61,000 nucleotides of DNA from Mesostigma viride. Its lineage: Eukaryota; Streptophyta; Mesostigmatophyceae; Mesostigmatales; Mesostigmataceae. Location: contig RPFO01000389.1 of NCBI GenBank assembly GCA_009746045.1, positions 369,686 to 430,685 on the forward strand, given 5' to 3'. Position 1 is the stretch's first letter. Every line of letters begins with the position of its first letter. Positions 19,352 through 29,589 of the stretch are shown here, piece by piece. The notes below the pieces were generated by a model. That model did no database searches and had not been told where the DNA came from. It saw nothing but the letters and a program-made list of their open reading frames with translations. A program made the translations under genes and the position numbers.

Positions 19352-19781
19352 TGTCAGAAGTATCGACACACCTGCCTGAAACTAGTACTTATAGTTTAGT
19401 GCTAGCTCTGGACTGCATGGACAGGCATGTGCCGCATGTTTAAGTTCTGTTCCAAGTGACCCAGTCATTCTGTGACTGACCTTAACCTTTGGTCATGAAT
19501 GGTTGGCTTGAGATCACGTCATGATTGTAACTGCCACACAGTCAGAAAAGACCCGGTTTGGTGTGGCCACGTTGTAGGTAGATCATAACTGTTACCCAGT
19601 AGCTGAGCCTGGAATTGTTTAAAAGGCGAAGCTACGCACCTTGTTTGCTCTCTCAGTACCTCACACCTCACACACTCCTGTGGTGTAACTAGCAGCCGGC
19701 CAGCTGCCGACTGAGACTTATTATTATCTGAGTGAAGTAAAGTAAAACTTTGTGGCAAACATTGTTTTCTCACTCCTAACA
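19352..19781 (+). repeat. 3' LTR of cop-C1
   Basis: 430 bp, TGTCAGAAGTATC...CACTCCTAACA. The same family in reverse orientation is at 43222-43653 (intact) and 36235-36938 (with an insert). Its right flank is repeat D. Confidence 0.9.
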
Positions 19782-20973
19782 CATACCACAAAACCGCTGT
19801 CGCGCGCAAATCGAGACTTTACCATTTCAAGGAAGCACTGCGCCCGATGCAGGCCTGACGCAATGCTCGTTACTCCAAATTGCACGGAAGGCTCCATTAT
19901 TTCGCACAACACCATGGAATTTTCAATCGTAGCAAGGTCGCTTTTACCTTGCCCGACGCCCTTCTGACGGGCCAAATCTGGACGACGAGTATGCGAGTGG
20001 AAGTGTTCTTTATAATCGTCAGAGAAATTTGGTGCGGAAAGCAGGGCAGGCCATAACTGCGCTGTCGCGCGCAAATCGAGACTTCGCCACTTCACACGTT
20101 GCATGGTCGATCAAAGTTTATATTGTGTCTTTCATGAAGGCCGGTGGCGGGCTGCATTTACGCAAGGGGAGCTAAGTTATGTCCTCGAAAAGTCGCATTG
20201 GCCGGGGCCTTTGCCGGGGCCCAACCTCCCACCAGGAGATTGGTTGGAGTGCTTCTTATGAATCGTGCAGTGGCTCAGGCTGCATGGTGGGATGATACAA
20301 CGACGGGCCAATCGTGATAAAAATAGTGGCTTTCGTTTGGTAGAGCTGTCGTTAAGTAAGAGTCTAGAGCTCTGACAGGTAACAGCTGTTAAACCCAACG
20401 TGAGAGCAGACAGAGCAGCGGCCAAACCCGGCAGCCATTGCGGGGGAGTTATTCCGGGAAGTAAAGGGGCCTGCATGGACATTTATCTGAGTGTAGACTG
20501 ATGTTTCAATATCTTGTTGTTTCAATAATTGTACACGTAAGCGTTGATTTCAATCCAATGGCAGGCATGGATTTTTTCCTGAGTCTTACCGTGTTTGCCG
20601 TGCATGAATGTTCCAAGGCAGTCAATCAAATGACGGCATTACTATCGAATGTTCCTTGGCATCGTTGCTTCTGCCAATGGAGTGTCACTTAGAAGATCGA
20701 TATTGCCTTATAATGTTGCCAGGCGGACCAAAATCCAGGCGAGTTGCCTGCGACTGTGCTCGCCATCACCTTTCAACAGCCGTAACGTGCAACTGGCGAG
20801 CGGGTTTGCTGTTCTTTTTTCTTCTTTCCTGCAAGCTGTCTTGGTTCTTCTGCGTTGTCCATTGTAGGTCGATGAATGTAGGAGTGTGCATAAAAGCGGC
20901 CGTGCTTTGGGTCAGGTCCCGACGTTGCATTGTCGAGCGAGAGCCCATCAAGCAGGAGTGCTTGTTGGTTGTG
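19782..20973 (-). repeat. Repeat D, copy 1 (inverted relative to copy 2)
   Basis: About 1.2 kb that is the reverse complement of 35085-36229, with a few percent divergence. The sequence AGTCTCGATTTGCGCGCGAC occurs twice about 260 bp apart inside the unit. No coding domain is recognisable. Similarity stops abruptly near 20973 and 35085. It may be the end of a larger unidentified transposon. Confidence 0.8.
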
Positions 20974-21535
20974 ATTATTTCAATGATAAACTTGTCTTTT
21001 TTCAAGCATCTGTTCAGTGAGACTGTGATCACGTCTGGTGCCGTGATGCTAACTGGTCTTACCCTTGGGCAGCCATTCTCCGTTTTCCTCAAGTGCTGGA
21101 ATGCACAACCGTCTATCCCGCCTGGCGTGTCAGTGACCGTTCCCCAGGTCTAGGAAACCCTTCATTGCTTATTCACACTTGCTGGTTGGGGCAGGATATG
21201 TGGTGCTATCACCAGCCACGCTTCTTTTCCCACCTTCTTTCATTTTGACTGCATTTTGACTGCAGGGCCCCGGCGTGATGATTGGCGCTGGCGGTGGTCA
21301 GTGTGTATCGATGTCAAGAGAGTGGTCAGAAGGACAGTATCATGGTAAGACATTGGTAAGATTTTTATGTTGCGGTTTATTACTTGAGCTCAGACTTGCC
21401 AGCAGCTGGGGTAGAATATCAGTAGTATTGTCAGTTCTCTTCTTATGCTTGCTCGACAGGATTCATCATGCCTGTCGTTTTTGAAGGCATTGATTGGCAG
21501 TGGTACAATTAGATGTTGCCTTTGCCATTAAAGGT
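20974..21535. other. No recognisable feature
   Basis: About 560 bp with no domain-bearing ORF and no repeat shared with the rest of the window that I could see. Confidence 0.5.
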
Positions 21536-21539
21536 TTAT

Positions 21540-21945
21540 ATGCGTAACGTAAAGACGTAACGTAACGTAAATACGTAAAACCGCACAAAAGCTTGAGCAT
21601 GCAAGAGCTCATGAACTTTCCACCATTTCCATGGCAAAAAGCCAAAAGCTAGACACTGCTGTCCGTGCACCACCTGGCGCAGCGCCGACGCGACGCGGCG
21701 TGGCGCCGTTAGGCCTACGAAGCTCACTACTAGAGCCCCTTTACCTTGCAACTACCTGCCGACATTCCCGCACGGGTTTACCTTACGTCCACTTTCAGTA
21801 CGTTTTTACGCGTAAAATGACGTTGAAAGGCAACGTAAAGGACGATGCACGTAAAGGCATTACGTGCCCATTTTTGCCACGTAAAGCGCAACGTAAAACA
21901 CACGTAATTACGTCAACGTAATCACGTGTTCAGGTAACGTAATAA
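21540..21945. repeat. ACGTAA-rich tract
   Basis: The hexamer ACGTAA or its complement TTACGT recurs many times in about 400 bp, densest at 21544-21579 and 21836-21945 (AACGTAAAACACACGTAATT). The spacing is irregular, so it is not a simple tandem array. Subterminal transposase-binding repeats are one possible reading. Confidence 0.6.
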
Positions 21946-22094
21946 ACCCTTTGGCGCCCAACCCTGGTTTCCACATCATGTGCGCCAATTTTTTCCAGCC
22001 GCCGCCACTAAGTTGGTGTCCTTTCCGGCAGTACTTTCTGTGTCGCGGGCTGTTGGCTCCTGCCGACCATCGGCATCGTGCTGCGATACCTTGT

Positions 22095-22515
22095 ACTTGT
22101 CTTTGCACTGTGCATGTGCAGCTTTTCTTGGACACATGGACGACGACCTGACCCCCGCTGAGCAGCAGCAGCGACGCGACCTATGGCCGGAATACCTCCG
22201 CCACAAGCAGGACCCCAGAAGCCCAATTAAATAATTAATTATTAAGAACAAAACTCCGTTGGGATTGTATGTAACACATAGCCCTGAGAGGGGGCGTATG
22301 GTTTGTAATACATTCTGAGCTACTTCCTGCAGGTGGGGGGAATGTAAACCGCCACCTACTCTGGGTGCATAAGGTGCACCTGCACCACCATGATGTATCA
22401 GAACTCAAAGCTAGGCCTGGCATGGGGTGGAAGATAATTATGGCTAGGCAATGGCTAGGCCCAAGGTGTACTGGACGGGCGGGGACCTGATGATCAACCA
22501 CAAGATGTGGACGCC
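22095..22515 (+). pseudogene. LINE ORF1 C-terminal fragment split by a short repeat
   Basis: The frame reads MDDDLTPAEQQQRRDLWPEY and then RHKQDPRS before a stop near 22232. After about 220 bp it resumes as PKVYWTGGDLMINHKMWTPP at about 22450-22505. The same block is on the minus strand at 24898-25143 (DDDLTPAQQQQRRDQWPDY...VYWRGGDLYVNKKLW). The intervening 22232-22450 repeat has a relative at 56705-56950. This is a typical C-terminus of RNA-binding LINE ORF1 proteins. Confidence 0.7.
22232..22450. repeat. Short interspersed repeat inside LINE ORF1
   Basis: It starts with an ATTAATTATT-type tract, then TGTATGTAACACATAGCCC, and contains GTGCACCTGCACCACCA. It aligns by eye with 56705-56950 (TGTATGTAGCACATATCCC...GGCACCTGCACCACCA). 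No ORF is present. Confidence 0.6.
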
Positions 22516-22975
22516 CCCTGCGGGCTAGAATAGCCATAGCTTGTCATCCTTAATAGTCACTGCCCGCGCCATGGCAGCCATGCCTAGAATGTTTGCCTAG
22601 CCTTGCCACCATACCTAGTCACGTGCACCGCTAACGCACGGCACACAACCAGCCATAGCATTAGCTTAGCCCTTGTACAGCCAGCCATGCTACGCCCTGG
22701 CTATACCTCCCTTACTTGCCCTCGCTCCTTGTCATGACATGCTCACGCGGGTCTTATTGCACCCACAGAACTTGCTAGATCGTCTATCCTGTCCGATTGC
22801 TGCTGTGGCATGCCTCTGGCATGAAGGAGAAAGGGGGTCTCGGCCCTTTCTTCCTGTTGTGCACATACAGGGATTAAAAGCATTCCGGTGCTCCGTGACT
22901 CCCCAACGGGAGCACGAGTTTAATAAATTAACGAATTAATTGGACACGTGGCCTGACACTCACCACACTCACCAC

Positions 22976-23490
22976 TCTGGACACTCTGGCAGCTAAGCTC
23001 GACGGCACGGTTTACAGGATGCTCCGACATGTCCTGAATGTAGAGTTTTCCCAGCGTAGGTCATTAGAGTCTTTGTATCAGGGTATGCCTCGTATTTCGG
23101 ACGAGATTAGGCAGCGTAGGATAGCATTCGTAGGACATCTTGCTCGCACCAGCCAGGTCGACACCGCCCTTGGTCTGGCCGGCCCCCAGCGGCTTGGCCA
23201 ACCAGGGCGGAATATTTTGACCTGGCCTGGCCCCAAGGACATTCCCAGGAAGCTAGGTAAACCTGCCATGAACTACATCCAGATGTTGCTGGCCGACCTA
23301 GTGGTCCCAGCTCAGTTTGAACACCGCAGATCCACTCGACCCTCTCCCTTCTTTGGACTGCCATGCAGAACAAGAAGCGGTGGCAGAAGACCATTGTCCA
23401 GGCTCATACGCCCGCCCCTGTGGGCAAGCCACCTCCCCCCAAGAGGAAGGGGCGTTTTGCTGAGTATAGTGTAGATAGGATTTTATAGAT
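22976..23490 (+). pseudogene. LINE RT C-terminal fragment (subfamily 1)
   Basis: It starts at LAAKLDGTVYRMLRHVL and continues with SLYQGMPRISDEIRQRRI, FVGHLARTSQVDTALGLAG and QPGRNILTWPGPKDIPRK. It ends near PPKRKGRF plus AT-rich sequence. It matches 25306-25836 closely and is a 5'-truncated copy, as expected for LINEs. The palm domain is absent. A CCAT microsatellite follows. Confidence 0.8.
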
Positions 23491-23546
23491 TAGCTAGATA
23501 GCTTAGAATTAGGTTAGTTCGCTTATGCGGCTTCCTCCACCTCCAC

Positions 23547-23719
23547 CCATCCATCCATCCATCCATCCATCCATCCATCCATCCATCCATCCATCCATCC
23601 ATCCATCCATCCATCCATCCATCCATCCATCCATCCATCCATCCATCCATCCATCCATCCATCCATCCATCCATCCATCCATCCATCCATCCATCCATCC
23701 ATCCATCCATCCATCCATC
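23547..23719. repeat. (CCAT)n microsatellite, about 43 units
   Basis: An uninterrupted tetranucleotide array directly after the 3' end of a LINE copy. A much shorter CCATCCATCCA trace lies at the same place after the sister copy (25889-25899). The array generates long spurious ORFs (MDGWMDG) on the minus strand. Confidence 0.97.
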
Positions 23720-23769
23720 AGGGTTAATGACTCCCCAACGGGAGCAAGAGTGTAATTAATCGTGGTGCC

Positions 23770-24015
23770 TGCGACCCTAGGCCGGGTCTTGTCTAGCATG
23801 CTTCCCGCGTTTGCAAACACGCTGCTTCCCCACTGCAGGGGGGTTGTTGTCAATCCTCGATATGACCTGGGCCCCCATCTTTTTCCAAATCACGGAGAGG
23901 CCTAGGCCCCCCTTGTCCTCTACGAGCTGCTCTTTGAAGGTGCGGGCCTTACGGCGTCTAACCTGGCTGGGCCCGGCCCACGTGAGGAGGTGCCGGCTCG
24001 GCTGAGCGGGGCGCA
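23770..24015 (-). pseudogene. LINE RT C-terminal fragment (subfamily 2)
   Basis: The reverse complement reads RHLLTWAGPSQVRRRKARTF and then [20 protein letters not shown]. It matches the C-terminus of the best LINE copy at 60460-60590 and extends about 35 residues past its KKM. Only the extreme C-terminus is present. Confidence 0.75.
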
Positions 24016-24199
24016 GCCCTGCAGAGGTCGGCCACGTAAGGTGTCTCGTACCTGGTTGGTTTTTAGCTCAAACGTCTAGGTCACGATGTTAGCGTCACGT
24101 TAGCCAGCCATATTCTCTAATGTCCACGACTGACTTTCCTTGCCCCCAGGCTTGCGTCGTTGCGTTTGATTGCTGGCCGGCCCGCCGGCTGGCTCGTAT

Positions 24200-24520
24200 T
24201 GCTTGTTAATGGCGCCACCACCACCCAGTCGGTGGTGCCTCCGCGTGTGACTAAGTTTGGCATGCATAGCGATCTTCGGGATGTGGTGCCCGCAACCCTG
24301 TAACTAGGAACTAGACATAGCTACATCCATCCACCCCACGTGTCTATCCACCCCATCCCATATTCAGTTCCCTGAGGACATCTGCACACGTGACACAGTT
24401 ACGTGTAAATTAATGAATTAATTGCTATCATTAGGATCAAATCCATTCATGGAGCCTCGTGATCTCCCAACGGAGTCATGTTATAATTAATAAGCACGTG
24501 ACTGCGTCACATGGGTGCCA
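24200..24520 (+). repeat. LINE 3' tail
   Basis: The segment from CCGCGTGTGACTAAG through AACCCTGTAACTAGGA to the TTAATGAATTAATT tract corresponds to 56560-56720 and to the reverse of 60600-60760. A hairpin CTCC-CAACG-GAG near 24472 is followed by TCATGTTATAATTAAT. Confidence 0.65.
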
Positions 24521-24897
24521 ATACAGAGTAAAGGAACCTTCAACCCTAGATACACACCGAGAAGGAGGGCACCCTCCCTAGCTTCTCTCACTGCCGCAGG
24601 TGGGCAGGCCACAGAGCGCTCTCTCCACGGCATGGTGCATCATGCCAGGGCGCAACACTGTGGGTGCAATACAACCAGTGCAATACCATAGTAGGTAGGC
24701 TAGCTGACGCATAGCTTATGCTACAAATGTGAGGTGGACTTAAGACGTCGGCTAATTAAGGCGCAAGCTGATGGCCACAAGGTGCCAGAGCTAATTGAAG
24801 GTACTATAACGCTGTGCGCTAATATCGTTTCAAGTGCTGTAATGCCTAAGCTATCCCATCATCGATTGCCCCCATCTAGACAACTAGCTGGAGTGCT
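24521..24897. other. No recognisable feature
   Basis: About 380 bp between LINE fragments, with no domain-bearing ORF and no repeat match that I could identify. Confidence 0.5.
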
Positions 24898-25143
24898 CTA
24901 TCCCGGGGAAGCCCGGGGGGGGTTCCACAGTTTCTTGTTGACATAGAGGTCCCCGCCTCGCCAGTACACTTGGGGCTTCTCGGGGTTGGTCTTGTGGCGG
25001 ATGTAGTCGGGCCACTGATCGCGGCGTTGCTGCTGCTGGGCTGGCGTCAGGTCGTCGTCAAGCGACCAGGAGGTGTCCACCAGCTTCTTGCGGCGAGAGA
25101 GGAACCGAACTCCGGCTGTGATGTCGCTGAAGGTGAGGACCAC
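24898..25143 (-). pseudogene. LINE ORF1 C-terminal fragment
   Basis: The 81 aa ends the ORF1 protein: VLTFSDITAGVRFLSRRKK, LDDDLTPAQQQQRRDQWPDY, VYWRGGDLYVNKKLWNPP. It is opposite in strand to the RT fragment at 25300. Same block as 22125-22505 and, more diverged, 57120-57420 (minus). Confidence 0.75.
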
Positions 25144-25299
25144 TGGAGGGGGCCCAGCCTTGGCCCGTGGATGGGGCAGGCGGTAGGCGCCCTGCAGTGC
25201 CGCACCTGGCAGTCATGTTATAATTTCATTTCATTTCATTTAATTTAATGGAGCCTCGTTTTCATGGTGATGCATGAGAGAATTCAACGCATATGATAG

Positions 25300-25876
25300 G
25301 ACGTAGTGCTCACGTATGGCGCCGAGGCATGGACGCTCACGGACACGCTGGCGGCCAAGCTAAACGGCACGGTAACCAGGATGCTCCGTCAGGCCCTGAA
25401 TGTAGGGTTTTCCACGCATAGGCCTCTAGAATCTTTGTACCAGGGCATGCCACGCATTTTGGACGAGATTAGACAGCATAGGATAGCATTCGTAGGACAT
25501 CTTGCTCGCACCAGCCAGGTAGACACCGCCCTCGGTCTGGCCGGCCCCCAGCGGCTTGGCCAGCCAGGACGGCATATCCTGACCTGGCCTGGCCCCAAGG
25601 ACATTCCTGAGAAGGTAGGCAAACATGTCATGACCTACCAACAGCAGTTGATGGCTGACCTAGTGGTCCCAGTGCAGTTTGAACATCGCATTCACTCCTT
25701 CTCTCTTGCTTGGACTGCTAGGACAAGAAGAGGTGGAAGACCATTGTCCAGGCTCATACGCCCGCCCCTGTGGGCAAGCCCCCTCCCCCCAAGCGGAAGG
25801 GGCGCTTTGCTGAGTAGATTAGGTAGGGTTTTCTAGATTAGATTAGCTTAGAGTTAGATTAGTTCGGTTTCGCGGC
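25300..25876 (+). pseudogene. LINE RT C-terminal fragment (subfamily 1)
   Basis: It starts MLTYGAEAWTLTDTLAAKL, i.e. just after the RT thumb. It continues with SLYQGMPRILDEIRQHRI, GHLARTSQVDTALGLAG and QPGRHILTWPGPKDIPEK. It is 5' truncated within the RT. It is followed by a short CCATCCATCCA tract, the CTCC-CAACG-GAG hairpin at about 25921 and a (TTTAA)n tail. Confidence 0.8.
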
Positions 25877-25914
25877 TTTGTCCCCCCTCCATCCATCCAC
25901 GGGAATATGTGCTA

Positions 25915-25965
25915 CATGATCTCCCAACGGAGTCATGTTATAATTTAATTTAATTTAATTTAATA
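25915..25965 (+). repeat. LINE 3' hairpin with pentanucleotide tail
   Basis: ATGATCTCCCAACGGAGTCA is followed by TGTTATAATTTAATTTAATT. Related hairpins sit near 22902, 23729 and 24470, each followed by TA-rich tails. This is consistent with a conserved 3' recognition structure for the LINE reverse transcriptase. Confidence 0.6.
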
Positions 25966-25976
25966 GGACGTAGTAT

Positions 25977-26106
25977 ATTAAGATCACTCAGCTCCCAAGA
26001 AGACCAGCATTTGATTGAATACAATAAGTGGAGCCCTGCCACAAATGCAGCAGTTAACAGTGGCCTTAAGGTTTCTCAATCCGCACGCGGAAGCAAGAAG
26101 CCTCCA
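25977..26106. repeat. Repeat X, outer copy
   Basis: 130 bp, starting ATTAAGATCACTCAGC and ending GAAGCCTCCA; same as 26731-26860. Confidence 0.95.
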
Positions 26107-26121
26107 GGGTGGGAGGGAGGG

Positions 26122-26732
26122 GAAAGAAACAATTGCGGATCATTGCCTGCCTAGCTTGCTTAAGGCATGGCCCGCCGACACACAAGCTGACATCATCCTA
26201 AATTAATTAACACCGGCATGCGTCACACACCGGCCTGAACAGTGCTGAAAACGCCACTACAAACAGCGTGGCCACGCACCCCCAGGCTAGTGCGTTAACC
26301 GTACAGGTAGTTGTACAAGGTTCCCAAGACTGACAAACATAAAACGCGCCCATCGACCCCTTGGGCCGGTCCGAATCCACTTTACAATAATTAATCACGA
26401 CTCACTAAATAACCTAAATCAGCCAAAGATTCGGTAAACAACCAGCCGACCCTACAGGTCCCCACCTAACCTCAGCTGGTGCAACCAAACACGAATCTTT
26501 GCAAGTGAAGTCGTATAAAACCTACAATTAATTTTCTCGGACCGCTAATTAATAGCCACCGACCCTTATAAACAACCGGGTCATCCAAGGAAAATTCGGG
26601 CGAGCAGGAAACCCTTTGTACAAATCGAATTAGTCAGCCCATGTCGCAGACAGCCTTCCACATCCAGGCCAAGGCATGGCGGCCTTATCTTTCCCGCATG
26701 CGTTAATTAAACTATATTCAGAGAAAACCGAT
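26122..26732. repeat. Repeat L, first copy
   Basis: 611 bp, GAAAGAAACAATTGCGG to GAGAAAACCGAT; the same as 27695-28305. It abuts the second X with 2 shared bases. Confidence 0.95.
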
Positions 26733-26860
26733 TAAGATCACTCAGCTCCCAAGAAGACCAGCATTTGATTGAATACAATAAGTGGAGCCCTGCCACAAAT
26801 GCAGCAGTTAACAGTGGCCTTAAGGTTTCTCAATCCGCACGCGGAAGCAAGAAGCCTCCA
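26731..26860. repeat. Repeat X, inner copy
   Basis: 130 bp copy of 25977-26106 placed between the first L and the interior. Confidence 0.95.
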
Positions 26861-27694
26861 CCCAATTACCCCCCCTGGCGCCAACCCCATTGCGCCGATT
26901 AAACTCATGACCACCGTGCGCGAAAGAGCGTGTCGCAACATCTTAAATGGCGACTCAGCCCGCGCTAGGCTATATTAACCCCCGCAGGGGCCTGCTGGTT
27001 ACAATGCGACACAAGCCGGTGACCACCCCAAAAGCAAGCCCTCAAAAAGAGCCAGCATTTCGCAATTCCGGAACCGTCCAAAAAGGAAAGAGGTTTTACG
27101 ACACCATAATAGACTGAGCCGCGCAGCAGGTGCTGAGACGAAAAGGAACGACAAAGGTCTGGCGTAGCCTCGCCTCCCTGAGACGCCCTCCCCAACTCGA
27201 GTCTCGCAATAGGGAAGTTTCTAGCTTCGGAGCGCAACTCTCGCGCGGCTCCTATTGTCCCCAACCACCCCTCCTCGGCCGGGGCAGCTGGACAACTGAC
27301 CTGCCGCCACAAAAAATATTTTATGACAAAAAAAAGTCGTTGCTGACAGGATCCTGGTTCGGGACCTTTTGAGTCCAGGTCACGTCCCACGCACCATCGC
27401 AAGGTGGCAAGCCTGCGATGTGACACTAGAGCTGTTTTAGAAACTTATAAACAGCTCCGCCGAAGCTGGCCAAACCGCCGGAGTAGCGCCCCATCCTTCG
27501 CCCATGTCAAAAAGACCCGCAGCCGGGGAAAACGACATGGGGGTAAATTTAAATTTTCTTTCCGTTGCACGACCAACTATACTATGCTTGGTCGAACAAC
27601 TTAGCGGTTGTGCCACCATCTGCCTCGGCTACAAGACAGATGCAACCCGCGCTAGAATGTGCAATTTTGCACAGGCGGCCTTTGCCGCCATTGT

Positions 27695-28305
27695 GAAAGA
27701 AACAATTGCGGATCATTGCCTGCCTAGCTTGCTTAAGGCATGGCCCGCCGACACACAAGCTGACATCATCCTAAATTAATTAACACCGGCATGCGTCACA
27801 CACCGGCCTGAACAGTGCTGAAAACGCCACTACAAACAGCGTGGCCACGCACCCCCAGGCTAGTGCGTTAACCGTACAGGTAGTTGTACAAGGTTCCCAA
27901 GACTGACAAACATAAAACGCGCCCATCGACCCCTTGGGCCGGTCCGAATCCACTTTACAATAATTAATCACGACTCACTAAATAACCTAAATCAGCCAAA
28001 GATTCGGTAAACAACCAGCCGACCCTACAGGTCCCCACCTAACCTCAGCTGGTGCAACCAAACACGAATCTTTGCAAGTGAAGTCGTATAAAACCTACAA
28101 TTAATTTTCTCGGACCGCTAATTAATAGCCACCGACCCTTATAAACAACCGGGTCATCCAAGGAAAATTCGGGCGAGCAGGAAACCCTTTGTACAAATCG
28201 AATTAGTCAGCCCATGTCGCAGACAGCCTTCCACATCCAGGCCAAGGCATGGCGGCCTTATCTTTCCCGCATGCGTTAATTAAACTATATTCAGAGAAAA
28301 CCGAT
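27695..28305. repeat. Repeat L, second copy
   Basis: 611 bp copy of 26122-26732 that ends the element; unrelated AT-rich sequence follows. Confidence 0.95.
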
Positions 28306-28977
28306 AATAACACGTGACGCAGTGACGTGTCTATTAATTATTAATTAATTAATAACACGCCCGGAAAGGAATCAATAATGGTTCTAGTCGCCCATTGTCC
28401 TCCAATGTGCTGGCCAGTCCTGCACAGCAAGTATACCTCAGCCCTCCGCTGCTACAACAAAACACTTTTAAATTTCAAGAAGCAACTCGCACAACCTTGA
28501 AAGGTGGACATTATGTGAAGTGAGACAACTACGTCTGGACGCATTACATTTACATTATGTGTAAAATGTGTGGGCATGTGTGCAGCTATGATGCGTACAA
28601 TGGGCACGCTACACAAGGGCAACTACAATGCATGTGCAGTACCCCTACCTGTACCGGGGTGGGTAATCAGGCAATCAGCGGGCCTTCTCCATGACATAAG
28701 CAGATGGCATCTCGCAGTGTTGAAATATTTATCTACAACAATAAAACAGAAGTGTGGCGTTGGGGTGTGCAAGACAAGTTGTTTACAGAGGTAGTGCGAG
28801 AAAACCACATTCACATGGCGTCATTCCAAGAATTTAAACGAACCACATGGGTCACACCCTGATGCAGCCGGCCGGTTCAGGATTGAGATAGGCAGCACCA
28901 GTTGAATTGAAAATGCCATTCTGGTCCTCAGGCCAGATGTTGGCGCGCAACACCATCAGCTCTGCTCTGGCCAAGGA
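28306..28977. other. No recognisable gene
   Basis: About 670 bp. It begins with an ACACGTGACGCAGTGACGTG motif and a TTAATTAATTAAT tract like the LINE 3' tails. I saw nothing else that could be classified. Confidence 0.5.
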
Positions 28978-29137
28978 AAATCCAGTGTTTACATAGTGAT
29001 TGGTTTCGGGTTACACGCCAGACACCTCATGTTTATTACAAGTTAGTGAAATAACACACCAGCGCTAGGTCTAGACTCTAAGCGGGATAACACACAAAAT
29101 TTGGGACGGCAGTATCAACACCTTAACTGCCCGTCCC
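28978..29137. repeat. Split direct repeat A, outer copy
   Basis: 160 bp from AAATCCAGTGTTTACATAG to CTGCCCGTCCC; copy of 29348-29507 with about three differences. A G/C-rich 25 bp spacer (29138-29162) separates it from B. Confidence 0.95.
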
Positions 29138-29162
29138 CGTCCCCCAAGGGTGGGTGGGTGGG

Positions 29163-29350
29163 GAGTCAAGAAAAACGGGTAGGCTCACCGCCATCCCCCT
29201 CTCCCTTTATAGGAAAACCTCCCTAGCAAGGGGGGGGGGGTGACCTGTGCCAGAAATATATTTTTACAAATTCTTTCTAGAAGCTAGCGGCGAGTACCCT
29301 GACCCTAATGCACCATGTAGCACAAGATAATACGAGCATTAGCTCACAAA
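29163..29350. repeat. Split direct repeat B, inner copy
   Basis: 188 bp from GAGTCAAGAAAAACGGG to TTAGCTCACAAA; copy of 34272-34463, differing mainly in a poly-G run and a 3-bp indel. Confidence 0.95.
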
Positions 29351-29507
29351 ATCCAGTGTTTACATAGTGATTGGTTTCGGGTTACACGCCAGACACCTCA
29401 TGTTTATTACAAATTAGTGAAATAACACACCAGCGCTAGGTCTAGACTCTAAGCGGGATAACACACAAAATTTGGGACGGCAGTATAAACACCTAAACTG
29501 CCCGTCC
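29348..29507. repeat. Split direct repeat A, inner copy
   Basis: 160 bp copy of 28978-29137 adjoining the recombinase gene. Confidence 0.95.
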
Positions 29508-29589
29508 CACATCTCCATTCTGGCCCCTCAGGCCGTAGTAGACACAAGTAGGCTCACAACCCAGGCGCCCGCAGTGGGTGCGGGTCGGG

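Larger units (their letters stand above)
25977..28305 (-). mobile_element. Non-autonomous split-direct-repeat element
   Basis: The plus-strand order is X (25977-26106), a G-rich spacer (26107-26121), L (26122-26732), X (26731-26860), an 834 bp interior, and L (27695-28305). X copies are both 130 bp and L copies both 611 bp, and they look identical. This A-B-A-interior-B order is the split direct repeat arrangement of PAT/Ngaro-type tyrosine-recombinase retrotransposons and is exactly that of the coding element at 28978-34463. No RT or recombinase is encoded. Strand is assigned by analogy with that neighbour. No target duplication is seen, as expected for tyrosine recombinase integration. Confidence 0.75.

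Noticed and set aside
23483-23853. Long MDGWMDGW... ORFs on the minus strand and PSIHPSIH on the plus strand
   Set aside because: They are translations of the (CCAT)n microsatellite, not proteins.
26965-27426. 153-aa minus ORF in the interior of the mini split-repeat element
   Set aside because: No domain, biased composition; the element is better seen as non-coding.
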